Below, in pieces: positions 48,323-60,600 of a DNA stretch of 64,000 bases. Source of the DNA: Temnothorax longispinosus (lineage: Eukaryota > Arthropoda > Insecta > Hymenoptera > Formicidae); NCBI RefSeq assembly GCF_030848805.1, contig NC_092365.1:1-64000 (forward strand), given 5' to 3'. Position 1 is the first letter of the stretch, and each line of letters opens with the position of its first letter. A program made the translations under genes and the position numbers. The notes under the pieces were generated by a model, which saw only the letters and a list, made by a program, of their open reading frames with translations, ran no database searches and was not told the origin of the DNA.

Positions 48323-51300
48323 ATGAAAACCGCATTGATGGTGGCTGAAAAACCTTCTTTGGCAGCATCCCTGGCCAATATATTGAGTAATGGACGATGT
48401 AGTACCAGAAAAGGTGCGTTGATAACTTGACGTGCTCCCGGGCCTTCTCTCTTTCCCTCCTCTATAATAATAAATTTTTTCTTCGAATGTCTCTAGGACT
48501 GAACGGCTCTTGTTCCGTTCACGAATGGGTAGGTCAATTTAGATCCGAGACCGTAAATTTTAAAATGACCTCTGTATGTGGACACGTCATGACATTGGAC
48601 TTTATTGGAAAATACAACAACTGGGACAAAGTAGATCCGGTAAGATTAAATTATGTTGCATTTTTTGTTTTTTATTATGTATAGAATAACTGAATTTTTT
48701 GTTTATCTATATCTCAGGCTGAATTGTTCTCCTGTTCAACTGAGAAAAAGGAAGCGGTACCAAAACTGAAAATACCATACTTTTTGGCCAAAGAAGGAGC
48801 GCCGTGTGATTATTTAGTATTATGGCTGGATTGCGACAAGGAAGGTGAAAATATTTGCTTTGAAGTTATAAATGCAGTGCAGCAAGGAATGCACAGAAAA
48901 TTACACATAAATGTGAGTTGCTTGTACACTAACATACTTGTAGATATTGAAGCTATTGATTCTTTTTGTTTTTCTATGATGGCGTGCTGCGTATGATTTA
49001 AATATGTTTTTATTAAACAGCTTTCTCTTTCCGATAGGATATATGGCGAGCACGATTCTCTGCCATTACGGAGAAAGATATAAAATCTGCTTTGGCTAAT
49101 CTGATAAAGCCCAATGAAAATGAAGCCAAAAGCGTTGATGCACGTCAGGAGTTAGATTTACGAATAGGCTGTGCATTTACCAGATATCAAACTAAATTTT
49201 TTCAAGTATGGCACTACTGTCTTTGCATTGTATTCGCGTTATGAAATTTAACTATCAGGATATGAATAAGTTATTATACTTTCAGGGTAAATATGGAGAT
49301 TTAGATGTATCTCTTATTTCTTATGGTCCGTGCCAAACGCCAACGTTAGGTTTCTGTGTACAGAGACACGACGAAATTCAAACCTTTAAGCCAGATCCAT
49401 ATTGGGTATTGCAAGTATGTATCTATATACGTGTGTTTTATCTCGAAATGCTTATATATTATATAACATTTTGATTTGAGATTCTCCATTCTTCTTTTTT
49501 ATTTGTGATTGTCTATAACGATAATGTTTTTTTTTTTTATTATTATTATTTTTAGGTAACCGTCAAGTCTTCCGATGGTCAAGATATTGTATTAAGTTGG
49601 ACGCGTGTACGTTCTTTTGACAAAGAAGTTGCAACCATGTTTTTAAGCCACGTTAAAGAACACGATCAAGCAACGTGAGTTGTGTTTTGCATATTTAAGA
49701 ATCTTAGCACGTTGAAAAGATTACAGCATTTAAATTAAATTTTTGTATAGCGTAGTGAGTGTGCAAAGCACAGAAAAATCCAAATCGCGACCTATAGCAT
49801 TAAATACAGTAGAATTGATGCGAGTTGCAAGTTCTGGATTGGGAATGGGTCCACAACATGCTATGCAAATTGCGGAAAGACTCTATACTCAAGGATACAT
49901 AAGTTATCCTCGAACGGAGACAACATCGTATTCTGAAAATGTTGATCTGCTGTAAGATTATTTCAGATAAACAGTTACACATGTATGATGCTCGCGTCAT
50001 GCGGCACTTGATATTTATGGTTCAATCATTTTACTTTATTCAAGTTCAACGCTGAAGCAACAGCAGACGAGCCCAGACTGGGGCGAGGAAGTTCGCAAAA
50101 TAATAGCGGCTGGAATCAATAGGCCAAAGAAAGGCCATGATGCAGGTGATCATCCGCCTATAACACCCATGAAACATGCAACCAGAAATGAACTCGATGG
50201 TGATTCGTGGAGATTGTACGATTATATAACGCGACATTTTATCGCTACGGTATGTTTAATATTGAGATATTTGTAAAACTTTAAAGCAAATCTTTACTTG
50301 TATTATATATTTTCCCTTTCTATTTTGAATCGTAGCTGGCGCGGGATTGTAAGTACTTGAGTACTACGGTAAAGTTCGAGATAGGCATGGAAATATTTAC
50401 AGCTACTGGTCACAGCCTGTTAAGTCCTGGCTACACAAGTATTCTTACTTGGCAAGCACTTGGCGGTAGTGATACCCTGCCGAAATTTACATCCGACGAG
50501 AAAGTAAATATACAAGAGGTAAAAGATATTACGTTGTATTTATTTACTATCTCGATTTCTTTGGCCAACGACCGCGATGTACAGAATGTCTTGCTTCCTT
50601 ATTACAGGCAAAATTAGTCGAATGTTACACACAGCCACCGGATTATTTAACAGAGGCAGAATTAATATCTCTTATGGAAAAACACGGCATTGGGACAGAC
50701 GCTTCGATCCCTGTGCACATAAATAATATCTGCATTAGAAATTACGTTACTGTCGCAGCGGGCAGAAAATTAATACCTACTTCTCTTGGTATCGTTTTGG
50801 TCCATGGATACCAGAAGGTATCTTTGGTTTTGATTGGTCAACATATAATAATATACAATGTCTTTTATAAAATACTAAATATGTATCCCCTTTTTTTTTT
50901 TATTAGATAGATCCTGAATTAGTTTTACCCACAATGAGATCTGCAGTGGAAGAACAATTAAACCTAATAGCATTAGGTCGAGCTGATTTTCATGCAGTAT
51001 TACAACATACCGTAGAAATTTTCAAACAAAAATTCCATTATTTTGTACAAAGTATAGAAGCTATGGATCAGTTGTTCGAAGTTTCGTTTTCGCCGCTATC
51101 GGCATCGGGCAAAGCACACTCTAGGTATACGAATAGTCGAATAGTCTTATACTGGCAATGCATACTGATTGTGTTGATCTTTTGCTAACTTTTTATATTT
51201 TATTATACATATGCATATATAACTTTTATATAGTGAACGCTCTACATATTTATTCGCTCTTTTTTCGATTTCTCATCATTTATATGTATATGTGTTACAG

Positions 51301-52134
51301 ATGTGGCAAATGTCGTCGATATATGAAATACATACAAACAAAGCCATCTAGAATGCATTGCGCGCATTGTAACGAAACTTATAATTTACCACAAAATGGA
51401 AACATACGAATATACAAAGAATTAAAGTGTCCATTGGACGACTTTGAATTACTTTCGTGGTCGACTGGTACACGAGGAAAAAGTTATACATTTTGTCCAT
51501 ATTGTTATAATAATCCACCGTTCAGGTATGTCACGAATATGGTACGTGGATTATAATATATGTCTATCGAAGAGAGAGAGAACTCTAAATATTCTTTTTC
51601 AAATTTAGGGATATGAAAAAAGGAATGAGTGGTTGCACGTCATGCACGCATCCGACATGCCCGCACGGCATGAATTCAAATGGCTTATCCAGCTGTTTGG
51701 AATGCGATCTAGGTATTCTTGTACTGGATCCTTCGGCCGCACCCAAGTGGAAATTGGGATGTAATCGTTGCGACGTTATTATCCATCTATTTGAGAACGC
51801 GCATAAAGTGACAGTCGATACAGATACGTGTGCGTGTGGCGCACAATTAGTGACCGTCGAATACAAACAGGTAAGCAGAGACACGGTGCGCCGTGGCCGC
51901 GTTCATTCACATCTCGTTTGATTTCAGGATAAAAGTAAACTCCCCAACGAAGCGACCGAAATGTCCGGCTGTGTGTTTTGTACTCCAGCTTTCGCGGCGT
52001 TAGTGGAAAAACATCGTGCGGTAGCTTCGAAACCAGTCGTCACGCGTGGTCGAGGTCATGCCAAGAGTCGTAACCGAGGCAAACCTAAACCGCCAAAGGA
52101 CAAAATGGCACAACTGGCAGCATATTTCGTATAA
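48323..52134 (+). CDS. Top3beta: DNA/RNA topoisomerase 3-beta
   Basis: Type IA topoisomerase that relaxes DNA and acts on RNA with TDRD3. Predicted exons: 48323-48413, 48497-48639, 48718-48912, 49038-49205, 49286-49414, 49556-49674, 49751-49951, 50045-50249, 50336-50518, 50608-50817, 50907-51124, 51301-51525, 51609-51870, 51928-52134; 851 residues, close to the usual length. The Toprim domain begins VAEKPSLAASLANIL and contains the metal motif DCDKEGE. The active-site tyrosine is in GYISYPRTET, Tyr334 (codon 49905-49907). The C-terminus has CxxC-type zinc ribbons (CGKCRRYMKY, CAHCNETY, CTSCTHPTCPHG, CNRCD) and then a basic RGRGHAKSRNRGKPKPPK tail. A potential AATAAA overlaps the stop codon at 52133. 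Confidence 0.95.
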
Positions 52135-52768
52135 TAAATAATTTAGGCGTGCCGTGCATACTGTATAAAGCCATATACACGTTATACAGCCATATACAGT
52201 CGTTCTTTTTATATATCCTTTCTAATATAAATAACGTCTCTATCGTCCTTGATCATTAACAGCATTAATAGCATTATGTGGCGCATAAAAGCGATAGCGG
52301 TAAAGATGATAACGCGTAACCATTGTCAGCGTTTCCATTAAATAATGAACTGTATACTTGTATCACGTACACCGTACACGCATCACGTTTTGTAGAACCG
52401 TGCGTTTTATTAAACAAACTTGACAAGTTCTGACGAAACGTCTTATCCTACGTCACGAATGGAATACGTAAAAATTCTCGGTACGATATTTCGCACGCAA
52501 GATTTATTTTTAAATAGTGACACGCATGAGAGTAGAGAACGGTTTGACTCTCGATAGTCTCGATCCTCTGATTCTGCACGCCGAGATCTATCAAAAAGTG
52601 AAAAAGTGATAAATATAACACACAGTCGTGATGCTTGTTAAAAGAAGAGGTTAGGCGTTGGTGCACGTGCACGATGGGCGTGTGCAGGGCGCAGGCGTGT
52701 CGTCCACAGGTCCACACTTGACACGATCACGTTTCCAGTTCCTGAATATTGTTTACATTCTCTCCGTT
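52135..52768. other. Spacer between TOP3B and AIMP3
   Basis: No exon supported. It holds the TOP3B 3' UTR and the AIMP3 promoter, with an AT-rich first half. Same strand on both sides. Confidence 0.55.
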
Positions 52769-53659
52769 ATGGGTTTGTGTAATATCGAATGTGTAGAAAG
52801 AATAGCGCGATATCTCGATGTTTCTCCAGGAAAGCTGGAAGTTTCTGATAAAAACGTAAGCTCGTACGTTGGCGTCACGCGTCAATGGAGATGACGCGTG
52901 TGCATGTGTAAAATATATAAGTTAACTGCAAATGTTGAACGACGAGAGAATATTCCCTCGGCCCTCGCTAAATGTTACCGACGCAACATTCGACGACGAT
53001 GGAACATAATAGACACGTGTGATTATAACGTAACGTCGCCATATATCGCAAATGATTGTTTCAGGTAGTATTCAGTCCAGAATATGAAAAGACGTTGCCA
53101 CCCACTCAAGGCTTCAGCACTATTGTGCAAGCGCTTGTAAGGAGTTCAAAATGCTCCGATATACTTGGCTGTGTTGACACGGAGAAAGAAGCACAAGCCG
53201 TGATACATCAGTGGTTAGAGTATATTGTAATCTGTGTCAATCATGCGGCGGTTCCTGTCAATGCCAAAAGAATATTAAATGTAAGTATATTCCCTATAGA
53301 AAAATGGAAAACATAATATCGATGACACAATGTCTTTTGATTATTAGGAATTGAATGCGGTATTAAAAGATGTACCATATATAACTGGTACAAAGAAGAC
53401 TGTCGCGGACATTGCATTGTATTACGTTCTACATTCTATAATGGTAATAGCACTACCACTAATAGCCCCAATAGGGCATTCTCATTCACGTCTCATATTT
53501 CCCTGTCCTTGTTTTGTTTTGTTACAGAAAGACGTAAACTATCAGCAGAAGGCACAATATATTCACGTGTCGCGATGGTTCGACAATATCCAACAAGAAG
53601 AGAAGTTGAGACGAGAACTGGATTTAATATCTTTTAATTTATTACATCTATTTCTGTAA
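52769..53659 (+). CDS. AIMP3: AIMP3 / EEF1E1, multisynthetase complex subunit
   Basis: GST-fold scaffold of the cytosolic aminoacyl-tRNA synthetase complex that binds methionyl-tRNA synthetase. Predicted exons: 52769-52855, 53065-53280, 53348-53443, 53528-53659; 176 residues, the normal length for the family. It starts MGLCNIECVERIARYLDVSP. The GST C-terminal-like half includes VHQWLEYI-type residues (seen as VIHQWLEYIVI), LNAVLKDVPYITGTKKTVAD and IALYYVLHSIM, then HVSRWFDNIQQ. All introns are phase 0. An upstream in-frame extension to 52658 exists but lacks conserved content. Confidence 0.9.
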
Positions 53660-54681
53660 TCGAGATGTAATGTTTTGAATATATTTTTTAGTATCTGCGA
53701 GATATAGCGATTAACGTGATTTACGTATTACTTAATCTAGTAGTTATCGTTATTAAAATTATGTATACATCACGTATTGGTACCCCGCGATTTAGCAAAC
53801 GATGCTTAACTTTTCTTTTTGTTTATATATGTATAAATTCTCCTAAAAATGGTCTTACCGGCAATCAATAACGTACTGTCGGTATCGATGACCATTAGTG
53901 TCTTGCAACTTGCAACGATACCGGATAGATGGCGCCCGTATGCAGATATTTTTTCGCTGTAAACTGTAACTAGTAACTGTTGGTAACTGTGCGTCTGCTG
54001 TGTCGTCTGTGACAGCTTGTGAAGAGTGGTATGGCTGATGGTGGCTGATGGCTGGGCAGTGGGCAGTGGGCAGTGGGCAGGCTGGGTATGGCTATATCGT
54101 TTCCAACTCCAACGAGTCCAACGCGTGCTTGACACGCGGCATGCGGCATGCGACATGGCCTTTCTCAATGAATTTTACTACACGTATACGTGGCCGTACA
54201 AGTGTTTCACGTAGTAGAGGAGACAACGATGATATTGACTGATGTTGACAGACTTCAGGCAGCTCAAGGCTCAAGCCCAGGCTCTCACTCCCACGCTAAT
54301 GTCGCGATTGTTTGGTGACTGGTTTAGTGAGTAGGAAGTAGTGACTAGTGAGTACCGTCGGCGCGGCGCGGCGCGGCGTCGCGTATAGATTGCGACGTGC
54401 GAGAGATGCACGGTGCACGGTGCACGGTGACATGACAGTCACCCATGAGAGATGTCAAGTGTTCACGATTATTGTGCCTGATAACGCGTGCGCGAGCACA
54501 CGGCACAATGTTCTTGGCTTTGTCGCATAGCGGAGGATCGTAACTGTAACTGCCTGCAGTCGTTCGCCTTCGGCCCATTTTGGCCTACGTTTAGCCTAAT
54601 ACAGCGAAAGCTGTCTTCTTGATCCTCACAACGGTATCCTCAGGATCCTCACATAGACGACTAATAGCCGCACGTAGCGAG
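53660..54681. promoter_or_regulatory. Spacer between AIMP3 and KIF21
   Basis: The AIMP3 3' UTR occupies the AT-rich start. From about 54000 the sequence has short tandem duplications (GGGCAGT near 54058-54076; GCGCGGC near 54361-54376; TGCACGG near 54409-54427) and is GC-richer, consistent with the KIF21 promoter and 5' UTR. No exon supported. Confidence 0.5.
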
Positions 54682-57600
54682 ATGGCGGACGATTCGAGCG
54701 TACGCGTTGCCGTGCGGTAAGTAAATAATACATTTATATAAAACTGAAATCGCTCTCGGGCTCTCGGACTCTCGGCCGCGACACTCGAGACAGTTGAGAC
54801 ACGCCGGTGTCGGCCCGGTCGTGAGGGCTGATCCGCTGATGAAAGACGCTTGAGCGCCGAATGAGTGGATACTGGATCGTCTGGATCGTCTGGATCACTG
54901 GATCAGACGACAGTCTGCGACCCCGCGCGCATTCGAACACGCGCATTTCTCTAAACAGTTTCTCTAAATTCACGAGACAATGCGGAATCGGAATGTTGGA
55001 AATAATAAAAAGACACGTTGCCGTTGCAAATTCTCACGCTGATAGATACAAGATATGCTGCCCTTTATAACTTGTCACGCTATGCCTTCGATCTCCAATG
55101 TGTGCTTACTCCTTACGTCTTATGTCAAAACAAGGTTGACGTAAGACGTAAGGAATACCGCCGTGCCGGTGGAGAGTATAGGTATAATAATAAAAGGTGC
55201 GTACGCGAATATTGAATTTGAGTTTCCTCGTTCATTACGAGGGCGGAGGGTCATGGAACGCGCGCGAGATAAGAAAAAAGAGATTCGACTTTTTTCGCGT
55301 ACGTTTTACATTACGCCAGAAGAAACTTGACTCGCGAGTCTCGAGCCTCGAGCCTCGAGCATGTCCTTTTATGACACAAGCGCGTAGGCCGTAGGCTTAC
55401 GTACCGTTCGCTTAAGATACGCTGATACGCACGCCGCCGGTGCGGTGTTGCGTCCACCTCCGAGAGTTCCGAGAGTTGGAGATGCGAGCAACCTTCATCA
55501 ACATCATCGACGATATTGAGTCGTCGACTTTCAAACAGGATTTCAAATATGATATATGTCATTAACTCATTACGATATGTCATTTATTCAAAAGCGCTTG
55601 TTCCTTATCGTTTTTTAATCGTTTTTTAACGCGTGTGGTTGTCTGTTGCAGAATAAGGCCTCAAGTAGCTCGCGAAGTAATCGACATGTGCAGGATTTGT
55701 ACTCAGGTACCTCAAGGGGAGCCGCAAGTTTTTCTCGGACCTGACAAGGCCTTTACGTACGACTACGTGTTCGATACTCCGGTGAATCAAAGCGCGATTT
55801 ACGAAACATGCGTGAGCCGTCTCGTGGAAGGCGCGCTGGACGGCTACAACGCGACGGTTCTTGCCTACGGGCAAACCGGCTCCGGTAAAACTTACACTAT
55901 GGGCACCGGTTTTGACGTAGAGGTCGACGAGACTATCGTCGGGATCATACCTAGAGCTATTAGACATCTTTTCGATGGAATAGCGGATAAACAGCAGCGC
56001 GCGAGGGAACGGGTGCAAATGCCTCCGGAGTTTAAGGTCCGTTTAGCAACTTTAGAATACCTACTCTCTTTAATTTAGATGACACACAAGCTTTCTCAAT
56101 GACGATGCGTTCCTTGTCACCAGGTTACAGCACAATTCTTGGAATTATATAATGAAGATTTGAAAGATTTGTTGGAGCCAGGAGGACCGAGGGGTGGTGC
56201 GCGTATTCACGAGGATACAATGGGTAACATACATCTGGCTGGCGTAGAGCCGCGCGTCGTCACCAGCCCCGAACAAGCCTTAGAGTATCTTCGCGTGGGC
56301 GCGTTATCGCGCACGACCGGATCTACGCAAATGAACACGCAGTCCTCCAGATCGCACGCGATATTTACGTTGTACGTCAAACAGCAAAGATGCATCAAAG
56401 TCGAAGATCCTGACGCGGATGTCGACACGAGTGGTGTCGACGTAGCGAATGAATTTGAAACGTTAACCGCCAAGTTTCACTTTGTCGATTTGGCCGGTTC
56501 CGAGAGATTAAAGAGAACGGGCGCTACCGGTGACAGAGCGAAGGAAGGCATTTCTATAAATTGTGGATTGGTAAGGGTAGATTTTTTCGAGGAACGCACT
56601 TAAATAAGAATGCGTGTGTCTATATCGTGACCCTGTATCTTTTTCCATAGTTGGCCCTGGGTAACGTCATTTCTGCTCTCGGTGATAAAACAAAGAAAGC
56701 CTTGCACATACCGTACAGAGACTCAAAGTTAACCAGATTACTTCAAGATTCTCTCGGAGGTAAAACGTCTCTATATCGTATATATAAGTATAGTTTAACA
56801 AAGAGCAAAGTGCTTCCGAGTATGTACGAGGCGTTAAGATTTTATCATATTCTATTTTACAATATTCCATCACGTACATGTACATTGCAGGAAATAGTCA
56901 AACGGTTATGATAGCGTGTGTATCGCCGAGCGACAGAGATTTTATGGAAACTCTGAGTACGTTAAAATACGCGAATCGAGCGAGAAATATAAAGAATAAA
57001 GTTACCATTAACCAGGACAAGAGCTCGAGAACGATCGCTTCGCTACGACGAGAGATTCAACAGCTTCACGTGGAATTGATGGAATATAGGCAAGGTATGT
57101 TCGAAACTTGTCCCAGTTACCTATCCCATCTTAAGCTTCCTGTCTCTTACGTGTAACATTATACATACATCTGTCTTTCTTTTCTTTAGGCAAGAGAATC
57201 GTCGGTGAAGACGGAGTTAACGACGCCTGGCATGAAAATCAAATGCTGAGTAGCGACGTACAGAGTCTTCGCACTAGAGTGAAAGCACTTTCGGAGACGG
57301 TTGAGGCATTAACCGCCAAGAATGCTCTGTTGTTGGCGGAAAAAGCAGCGGGTCAATGGCTAGCGGCATCGAGCAAAGGTGATGACCAAGTGACTAGCTT
57401 GATACAGGGCTACGTTCAAGAAATAGAAGAGTTGAGAGCTCGTCTATTGGAAGCGGAAGCTATGTATCAGCACTTAAAAAAAAGGCAAATGCAGGTATAT
57501 CTCAGTTACCATGATGTAACAGATGTAACAGATTTACCGACCCCGATATATTGATGAACGTTTCATTAGGTTAACGCGGCGAATCCATACGGGGATAGTT

Positions 57601-60600
57601 CATTTCATTCCGATTCTGCGTCCGTGTTGATCGACGCTAAAAGAGACGTCGAAAAAGAGATAGAAACGTTAAGAGCCTTGAAAGAACAACACAGTCACGG
57701 TGGTACGACTACCAGGTCAATGGACGAGGGAGAAATAGATGATGCGGAGAATGCACAGGATTCTGTAAGCGAGGATGATTCCGACGACGATTCCGATCGT
57801 AAAGGCACGTTTAAACGCATGTGTCCTATTCTTTGTCACGTATATATTTTTAGTTATGTCTTTTATAGTTATGTTTGCACACGTAACACACTTGGTAACA
57901 GAAACACTACAGCCTAATGGCCTAATCATATCATGTCATTTTCATTTTTGCAGAAGAAGACGAAGAAGAGGCAGCTATGGGTCGTGAATTAGAAGCGCTA
58001 ACTTCCGATATCGATGTTAAGCAGCGCTTGATACAAGAGCTTGAGCTCTCTCAAAGACGTTTACAAACTATGAAGCAGCACTATGAGGATAAATTGTCTC
58101 AATTGCAAGCTCGTATTAGAGACACTCAAGAAGAAAGGGACAAAGTGTTGTTGTCTTTGCAGCAACAACCTACACCGCCTACCGAAAAAGTGAAAAACGT
58201 ACGCGACGAGTACGAGAAGAAGCTCGCTAACATGCAAAAAGAGATGCGTCTTCTACAATCTGCTAAAAAAGAACATGCAAGGTTATTGAAGAACCAGTCT
58301 CAGAATGAAAGTAGGTTGAGAGGCCTGAGAAACGAGCTTTCGGAAATGAAGAGGGCAAAGGTAAAACTTTTAAATAAAATGCGGGAAGAAGCCCAACGGC
58401 ATAAAGAAAACGAACTGAGACGCAATAGAGAAATAGCACAGTTACGTAAGGAAAGTCGTAGGCATGCAAACGTGATCAGAACGCTAGAAGCTGACAAGAG
58501 AATGAAGGAAGTCGTTCTTAGGCGTAAACAAGAGGAAGTAACGGCACTACGAAAAAGGGATAAAGGATTGAGTCAAAAAGCTGCCGGTCGTGCACCAGTC
58601 AAGCCACTTAATCCTAAAGCACTGAAGCAAAGGTGGCAGACGTTCGAGAGAACGATCGCTAAACAAGCATTAGCGAAACAAGCTGCCGCGGAAACGGAGA
58701 GAGAGATGGAAAGACTACTTCAAGAAAGAGAAGAGTTGGGAAGAGATTTGGAGAAGCTTCAAAAACAGAGGAGTCTAATTACAAGCGCGAGAGGTGATAC
58801 CGTCGATATCGATGAAGAAATCGATAATGTGGAAAGTAAAATCAGTTATCTACAGGTAATACATTAACAGTTTAATGCGATTTAACGATCGTCCTTATTT
58901 CTCTATGTTACTATAATGTACAAAATTCTACAGGATAGTATTGCGGAATGTCAGCGGGACATGGTCGAGATGGGCGACGGTGAAGCGGAGAATGAACCCG
59001 GTGTCGAAACGCTCATCTCTACAATTCGAACAGTAGACGAAGCACAGTACTTACTTCAACGAATGCTCGCATTTACCGTGGAGCAAAGCTGCATAGCTGC
59101 GCAAAAGCAGCTCGAGGTGCGAGATATGGAATCACGACTCAATCAAGTTGCGCAAGAAAGCGATGTACAACATCAATTGTTGGAGCACGTTTTACGCGAT
59201 AGAGATCTTTTATCTCTCACAAACACGCAGAACAATGTATTAGCTTATAGCCCAGCCAGTTCAAGAAGCTCCTCTCCTGATAAGTAAGTCAAGCGACAGT
59301 ATATATCGCTCTTTCGATATAATTTTCCATTTTACTTCAAGTCTCTCGACGTGGCAGCATTTTTTCAAGAATGTAATTTAAATGTTGATTTCAACAATAT
59401 TTTAAACTACCTTTTTCTTTTTATGTACGGATTATTTTTCGCGACATTTATTCTCTACATTAATATTGTATGCATTTCATTTTTATTCATATCTCGTTTG
59501 ATAGTGAAAGTTACGGTCAAATTATACTTGGCGAAGAAAGACAGCGTAATAGTAAAGTTAGAAGAAGAACAACGCAACCACAAGAACTTCTCTATGGTAT
59601 ACACGCTAATCCTGAAAATGTCAAGGCAGACGATCAGAATCAAAATCATAATCATCCTCTTACTAGGGTCCCCAGTGCACCAGGTAGTCTAAAGTAAGTA
59701 TACGACTTTTGGACTTGTACGTGCAAATCTCATCAGTTTGCGAAAGTGATACATTCGGGAAATTTACTACATATAGTACGTCTATATATGAATGTACACG
59801 TCTGCAATATATTTATGTTTGTATGTTTGTTTCAATTTCCGCGTACAGAGGACTGGTATTAACGAGAAATCAGTACGGTAGTACTGGTGGATCGCCAACT
59901 TTGAGTCGTCGCGACAGTACATCGCCCAGAGCTCTGCGACGGCCGATTCATCCTGGTGGAGGCTCCATGTGAGTGATTATCCTGCAGCACATTCTTGTTC
60001 TTGTATTCCTTATATATTTCTTTCTTGACGTCCTATTCCATGCACTATCTAGATGACTTTTATTTTCTCGGGGTAATCTTTATTTTATTGATTTTGTTGG
60101 AGACAAGAATCAAGTGCAAGTATTTCGTGCCTAAGAATATAATAATTAATAATAATTTTTGAATGCGCGCACATTAAAATAACCGTAAGCGTGAAAAAAT
60201 ATTACAAGAAGTATTCTCGTTTTTTTATTACTCTCCATAGATATATATAATGTCTCTGAACTTGTCAGGCATTACGATAAACATTTCCAAGAGTTACACA
60301 TTGTGAAATAAAATATAACCTTATATGTGTGGATAGTATATATATATCTATATATATGAAACTATCCATACTATACATACATCAATATATGTACGCACAT
60401 GCATATAATATGGAGTATACGTTTTCTCTAATAATAAAACCTAACGGAAAAAAAAAAATAAATCTAGGTTTATACATTTACAAATAAGTAAGACATGTAC
60501 ATTAATCGATTTTACAGTAATATATAATGTATATATTACTGCAATGAATCTGACACGATATATCATTTCTATATATATTTAACTCTTAAATTACATTAAC